This document shows, piece by piece, positions 11,501-12,048 of a DNA stretch of 12,048 bases (positions are counted from its first letter, which is position 1; each line of letters opens with the position of its first letter). Origin of the DNA: Chloromonas sp. AAM2 (lineage: Eukaryota > Chlorophyta > Chlorophyceae > Chlamydomonadales > Chlamydomonadaceae); contig QAXH01005402.1 of the NCBI GenBank assembly GCA_004335635.1, forward strand, positions 1 to 12,048, given 5' to 3'. A program made the translations under genes and the position numbers. Below the pieces are notes generated by a model. That model saw only the letters and a program-made list of their open reading frames with translations. It searched no databases and was not told the DNA's origin.

Positions 11501-11716
11501 CCTGGCACCTACCGAAGCGGAGGATGGGGATGAGGTAAGTCGTCGGCTGCAAGCAAACAGGTGGCGGCGACAGTTCAGAGCACAGACCTGCCATCGCTTC
11601 ATCTTTTTGACCTGCGCGCCACCCACCTCGGTGACATTTTCTGCTGCGCAGCACAAGTTTGTAAACCCGAGGAACAGAGCAAGGAGTCCAATCAGTCCGC
11701 TCCGCGTACGCAGCAT
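5507..11716 (-). CDS. GDP-fucose protein O-fucosyltransferase family protein, 14 exons, complete
   Basis: Exons, 5' to 3' on the - strand: 11716-11627, 11546-11513, 10778-10681, 10555-10526, 10400-9901, 9691-9618, 9395-9260, 8485-8435, 8176-8071, 7674-7564, 7356-7261, 6423-6328, 5968-5882, 5659-5507 (stop at 5509-5507). Total 1662 bases, 553 residues, all phases consistent. Domains: signal peptide (1 to about 24); YLIPILRFGPNNQ (34-46), like the N-terminal G-x-N-N-Q sugar-nucleotide motif; LVDFAIHDV (78-86), like the family's F-x-x-I-F-D-V; a low-complexity insert (about 97-232); FKHIYQYF; VSELKAKGW; PYLAVHVRPW with His405 and Arg407 as HxR; VFVMAHP; AEEEVSVQAHAFLGTATSS at 504-522. Sequons at N27 and N476. 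Expected role: O-fucosylation of Ser/Thr on secreted proteins in the ER/Golgi lumen. Uncertain borders: the donor of exon 1 (11627 or 11588) and of exon 4 (10526 or 10517). The protein substrate cannot be told. Confidence 0.82.
6109..6204. repeat. 18-base direct repeat in intron 12
   Basis: gctgaagcatagtattcc occurs at 6109-6126 and 6187-6204, start to start 78 bases. Its 12-base core agcatagtattc recurs in inverse orientation at 8207-8218 in intron 8 of the same gene. Confidence 0.8.
6475..6497 (+). repeat. Dispersed short repeat, copy 2
   Basis: Identical over 23 bases to 1092-1114. It lies in intron 11 of the - strand gene, antisense to that gene. Confidence 0.8.
6617..6631 (+). repeat. 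Dispersed short repeat, diverged copy
   Basis: gccaattctgggaca differs at one base of 15 from the core of the repeat at 6475. It lies about 135 bases further on, in the same intron and orientation. Confidence 0.5.
7564..7674 (-). other. Exon 10: HxR motif of the catalytic region, intact copy
   Basis: The exon reads APW...YVKEHLGDEPYLAVHVRPWP. His405 and Arg407 fit the HxR motif that, in structurally studied POFUT1 proteins, contacts GDP-fucose. The + strand paralog aligns residue for residue around it (PW, YV..HL, EP, AVHV) but has Ala in place of Arg407. The acceptor is CCTGCAG and the donor CCG|gtacga, both phase 0. Confidence 0.8.
8655..8690. repeat. Imperfect 18-base tandem repeat in intron 7
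   Basis: Two adjacent units beginning aaattcgct and containing ggcatc match at 15 of 18 bases. They lie within the 774-base intron 7 of the - strand gene. Confidence 0.7.
9692..9900 (-). other. GC-AG intron (intron 5)
   Basis: The donor is AG|gcaagt and the acceptor GGCTGCAG. No GT donor nearby keeps the phase. The junction (AG plus G, giving Arg) is at the same residue and phase as the GT-AG junction 209/352 of the paralog. The strong match of AG|gcaagt to the known GC-donor consensus supports it. Confidence 0.7.
9901..10400 (-). other. Exon 5: long exon with a low-complexity insert
   Basis: At 500 bases this is by far the longest exon of the gene. It starts DVKAARLETKQQ (residue 85 on) and ends FKHIYQYFMDFESVLD, both parts plausible for the family. 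The roughly 135 residues in between are rich in Ala, Gln, Glu, Pro and Gly, with no recognisable fold or family motif. The insert sits in the N-terminal half, before the HxR domain. The frame stays open for all 166 codons and both ends are in phase, which argues that it is coding rather than a retained intron. The equivalent part of the + strand paralog lies mostly outside the window. Confidence 0.7.
10638..10678. repeat. Tandem duplication of 19 bases at the intron 3 donor
   Basis: gagacatggcacattaccc occurs at 10638-10656 and again at 10660-10678, with three bases between. On the coding strand the first unit overlaps the splice donor of exon 3, so GGGTAATG is duplicated just inside the intron. 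Confidence 0.85.
10681..10778 (-). other. Exon 3: N-terminal sugar-nucleotide motif G-P-N-N-Q
   Basis: The exon follows the acceptor TATTGCAG and completes the glycine codon split from exon 2 (donor G|gtaggt at 11512). It reads PNNQKRDLRQVAALAKQLN and then CGLVLTGLFKHYL. This matches the N-terminal pattern of PF10250 proteins, in which a G-x-N-N-Q turn is followed by a helix and 'LN-x-T-L-V-L-P'. Here the 'R-T' after LN is Cys-Gly. The donor is CTG|gtgggt (phase 0); a second possible donor, G|gtaatg, lies four bases further on. Confidence 0.75.
11547..11626 (-). other. Intron 1 of the - strand gene, with two in-frame donors
   Basis: The acceptor TTGCAG at 11547 is clear because the next exon encodes PTTYLIPILRF. 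Two donors keep the same phase 0: GAG|gtgggt at 11626 (80-base intron, better consensus, preferred) and CAG|gtctgt at 11587 (41-base intron). The second would add 13 residues rich in Lys and Arg (VGGAQVKKMKRWQ). Transcripts would decide; both could be used. Confidence 0.5.
11645..11716 (-). other. Signal peptide of the - strand fucosyltransferase-like protein
   Basis: The first 24 residues have a basic start (MLRTR), a hydrophobic core (LIGLLALFLGF) and a small-residue exit (CCA, then AEN), giving a likely cleavage near residue 24 or 25. The start ATG at 11716 was chosen because it opens this signal and has a purine (G) at -3. This places the protein in the secretory pathway, in line with the ER/Golgi location of the family. 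A sequon (N-V-T) follows at residue 27. Confidence 0.75.
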
Positions 11717-12048
11717 TGCGAAGTACGTTGAGTGTCTTTCAGATTACCAGCGCACAATGCATCGCGTGCTCCTGCGTCACATTTGTGGCTCGTACCTCAA
11801 GCCCGCATAAGTGGCCTGCAGAAACTTCCTTGGACGCTCCGTCCAGGACGGTTTGTCAATCCGATCATCGTGGGCGAGACGAGCTGTCAGACCAAGACAG
11901 GCTGCCGCTGCTTGCTTGTGCGGCTCAAGCGAGGCCAACAGCGCAGAGGTGCAGCAGTCGAAAACTCCCCCAAAAAAAGTTTGCCAGTTCTGGGACAATT
12001 TGTGGGAACAGGTCTGTAATACCGCCAGGAACCATTTTTGTCAGCAAA
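11717..12048 (-). promoter_or_regulatory. Upstream region of the - strand gene
   Basis: This 332-base stretch should hold the 5' UTR and core promoter. No TATA box is evident close to the gene. Three short ATG frames precede the start on the - strand: 11808-11797 (3 codons), 11782-11777 (ATG directly followed by TGA) and 11762-11739 (7 codons, ending 22 bases before the main ATG). A copy of the dispersed repeat is at 11979-11997. Whether the short frames are transcribed is unknown. Confidence 0.4.
11979..11997 (+). repeat. Dispersed short repeat, copy 3
   Basis: Shares the 19 bases gtttgccagttctgggaca with the copies at 1092 and 6475. It lies about 260 bases upstream of the start codon of the - strand gene, next to a run of seven A. 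Confidence 0.8.

Overview
The window looks like nuclear DNA of a green alga (core chlorophyte); the genus cannot be told. The evidence is roughly balanced base composition, small exons (30 to 500 bases, mostly near 100) separated by introns of about 80 to 1240 bases, acceptors almost always ending TGCAG, one GC-AG intron, and a secretory-pathway protein family typical of eukaryotes. Nothing suggests bacterial operons, phage, CRISPR or tRNA/rRNA genes.

Layout. (1) Positions 1-3293, + strand: the 3' part of a gene for a GDP-fucose protein O-fucosyltransferase-like protein (POFUT / PF10250 type). Seven exons are visible, 347 codons in all, and the 5' end lies outside the window. (2) Positions 3294-5506: about 2.2 kb between the two convergent genes with no gene I can support; it holds a strong inverted repeat at 3372-3407 and candidate TGTAA poly(A) signals. 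(3) Positions 11716-5507, - strand: a complete second gene of the same family, reconstructed as 14 exons and 553 codons (566 if a later donor is used in intron 1). It has a signal peptide, an N-terminal G-P-N-N-Q nucleotide-sugar motif, a roughly 135-residue low-complexity insert, a mid-protein HxR motif and the C-terminal F-x-G-x(3)-S-S segment. (4) Positions 11717-12048: its upstream region, with three short upstream ORFs and a copy of a dispersed repeat.

The two genes are tail-to-tail paralogs. In the shared region the exon junctions occur at equivalent residues and in the same phase, and two internal exons have identical lengths (74 and 106 bases). The + copy has one uninterrupted exon where the - copy has an extra intron, and another where it has two. 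The + copy reads H-V-A where the family expects H-x-R and is about 20 residues shorter just after it, so it may be a catalytically impaired or repurposed paralog. Both products would be expected to act in the ER/Golgi lumen. Exon borders were inferred by reading splice sites and by aligning the two genes to each other by eye; no transcript or database search was available.
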